IMG/VR virus record: IMGVR_UViG_3300000547_000196
Span: 1-21,635 of that record
From: a virus
Length of the DNA stretch: 21,635 bases
Direction: 5' to 3' (one strand)
Position numbers and translations under genes: made by a program
Shown: in pieces, positions 21,469 through 21,635 of the stretch
Position numbering within the stretch: the first letter of the stretch is position 1
Layout: the number at the start of each line of letters is the position of its first letter
The notes under the pieces: model-generated
The model's database searches: none
Seen by the model: the letters and a program-made list of their open reading frames with translations, nothing else
What the model was told of the DNA's origin: nothing

Positions 21469-21504
21469 TCACAATTTAAATATCCATTATAAGGAGGCAA
21501 ATTA

Positions 21505-21635
21505 ATGGGTGCAAAAAGAAAGTCTCGACAGAGGCAGAATTCAAACTACTCAAACGTAGTAGATATCAATTGTTACAACAAAAAAAATCACGTAGAAATC
21601 ATTCCCCGAAACAAACATCAGGAATCATACATGCT
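21505..21635 (+). CDS. Partial PhoH-like protein, 5' end only
   Basis: The frame starts MGAKRKSRQRQNSNYSNV after an AAGGAGG Shine-Dalgarno seven bases upstream and is open to the window edge (43 codons). The basic N-terminus followed by NKKNHVEIIPRNKHQESYM resembles the opening of phage PhoH proteins. In those, an I-x-P-[RK]-N-x-x-Q-x-x-Y segment immediately precedes the GPAGTGKT Walker A motif. That motif would lie beyond the edge, so the call is tentative. It is the only gene on the + strand and is transcribed away from the structural genes. Confidence 0.55.
   Translation, partial: MGAKRKSRQRQNSNYSNVVDINCYNKKNHVEIIPRNKHQESYM

Noticed and set aside
1-21635. tRNA genes, CRISPR array, integrase or insertion sequence
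   Set aside because: The window is almost fully occupied by overlapping minus-strand coding regions; no cloverleaf, direct-repeat array, transposase or recombinase motif was seen.

Overview
The window is an AT-rich piece of a tailed-phage genome, most likely a marine T4-like myovirus. The evidence is a T4-type DNA polymerase (gp43), a gp45 sliding clamp and a DsbA-like protein, together with virion proteins I recognise from T4-like cyanophages and pelagiphages. Nearly every gene is on the minus strand, packed with 1-25 nt overlaps or gaps of a few bases. One divergent gene starts at the right edge. The phage carries a ClpA (not ClpC) with an IGF ClpP loop, so I infer a proteobacterial host, perhaps alphaproteobacterial, rather than a cyanobacterium. 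No tRNA, integrase, IS element or CRISPR array was seen, and no gene-free stretch exceeds about 150 nt.

Layout from right to left, which is the direction of transcription: (1) A + strand partial gene, probably phoH, is separated by a 142-nt divergent promoter region from two minus-strand virion proteins (20.1-21.4 kb). (2) A lysis cassette (17.9-20.1 kb) holds an M15 peptidase endolysin, an i-spanin, an overlapping o-spanin lipoprotein, a small membrane-anchored protein, an MscS-like membrane protein and a two-TM holin-like protein. (3) A proteostasis cassette (14.3-17.9 kb) holds a DnaJ-like co-chaperone, peptide deformylase and ClpA. (4) A run of small genes (6.3-14.3 kb) includes six or more proteins beginning with a short peptide that resembles the T4 internal-protein capsid-targeting sequence and ends in an (I/L)-x-E prohead-protease site. 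Several end in Cys-rich or basic modules. The run includes a HAD nucleotidase fusion, a HiPIP-like Cys protein, two pterin-dehydratase-like paralogues and two proteins sharing a TTSPVAxKKxNxYGV tail. (5) A replication and regulation block (1.9-6.3 kb) holds dsbA, a CBU_0592-like membrane protein, gp43, a 36-aa ORF, gp45 and a small coiled-coil protein. (6) At the left are a TGT/DpdA-like transglycosylase and a partial conserved phage gene.

Regulation appears two-tiered. Near-consensus sigma70 promoters (TTGACA-17-TATCAT and TTGACA-17-TACACT) precede gp45 and dsbA. T4-late-like -10 boxes (CTAAATA, GATAAATA, CATAAATA) precede the virion, chaperone and TGT-like genes. The most interesting hypothesis is that the 7-13 kb block encodes a set of capsid-packaged proteins, possibly delivered with the DNA, marked by a shared cleavable targeting peptide.
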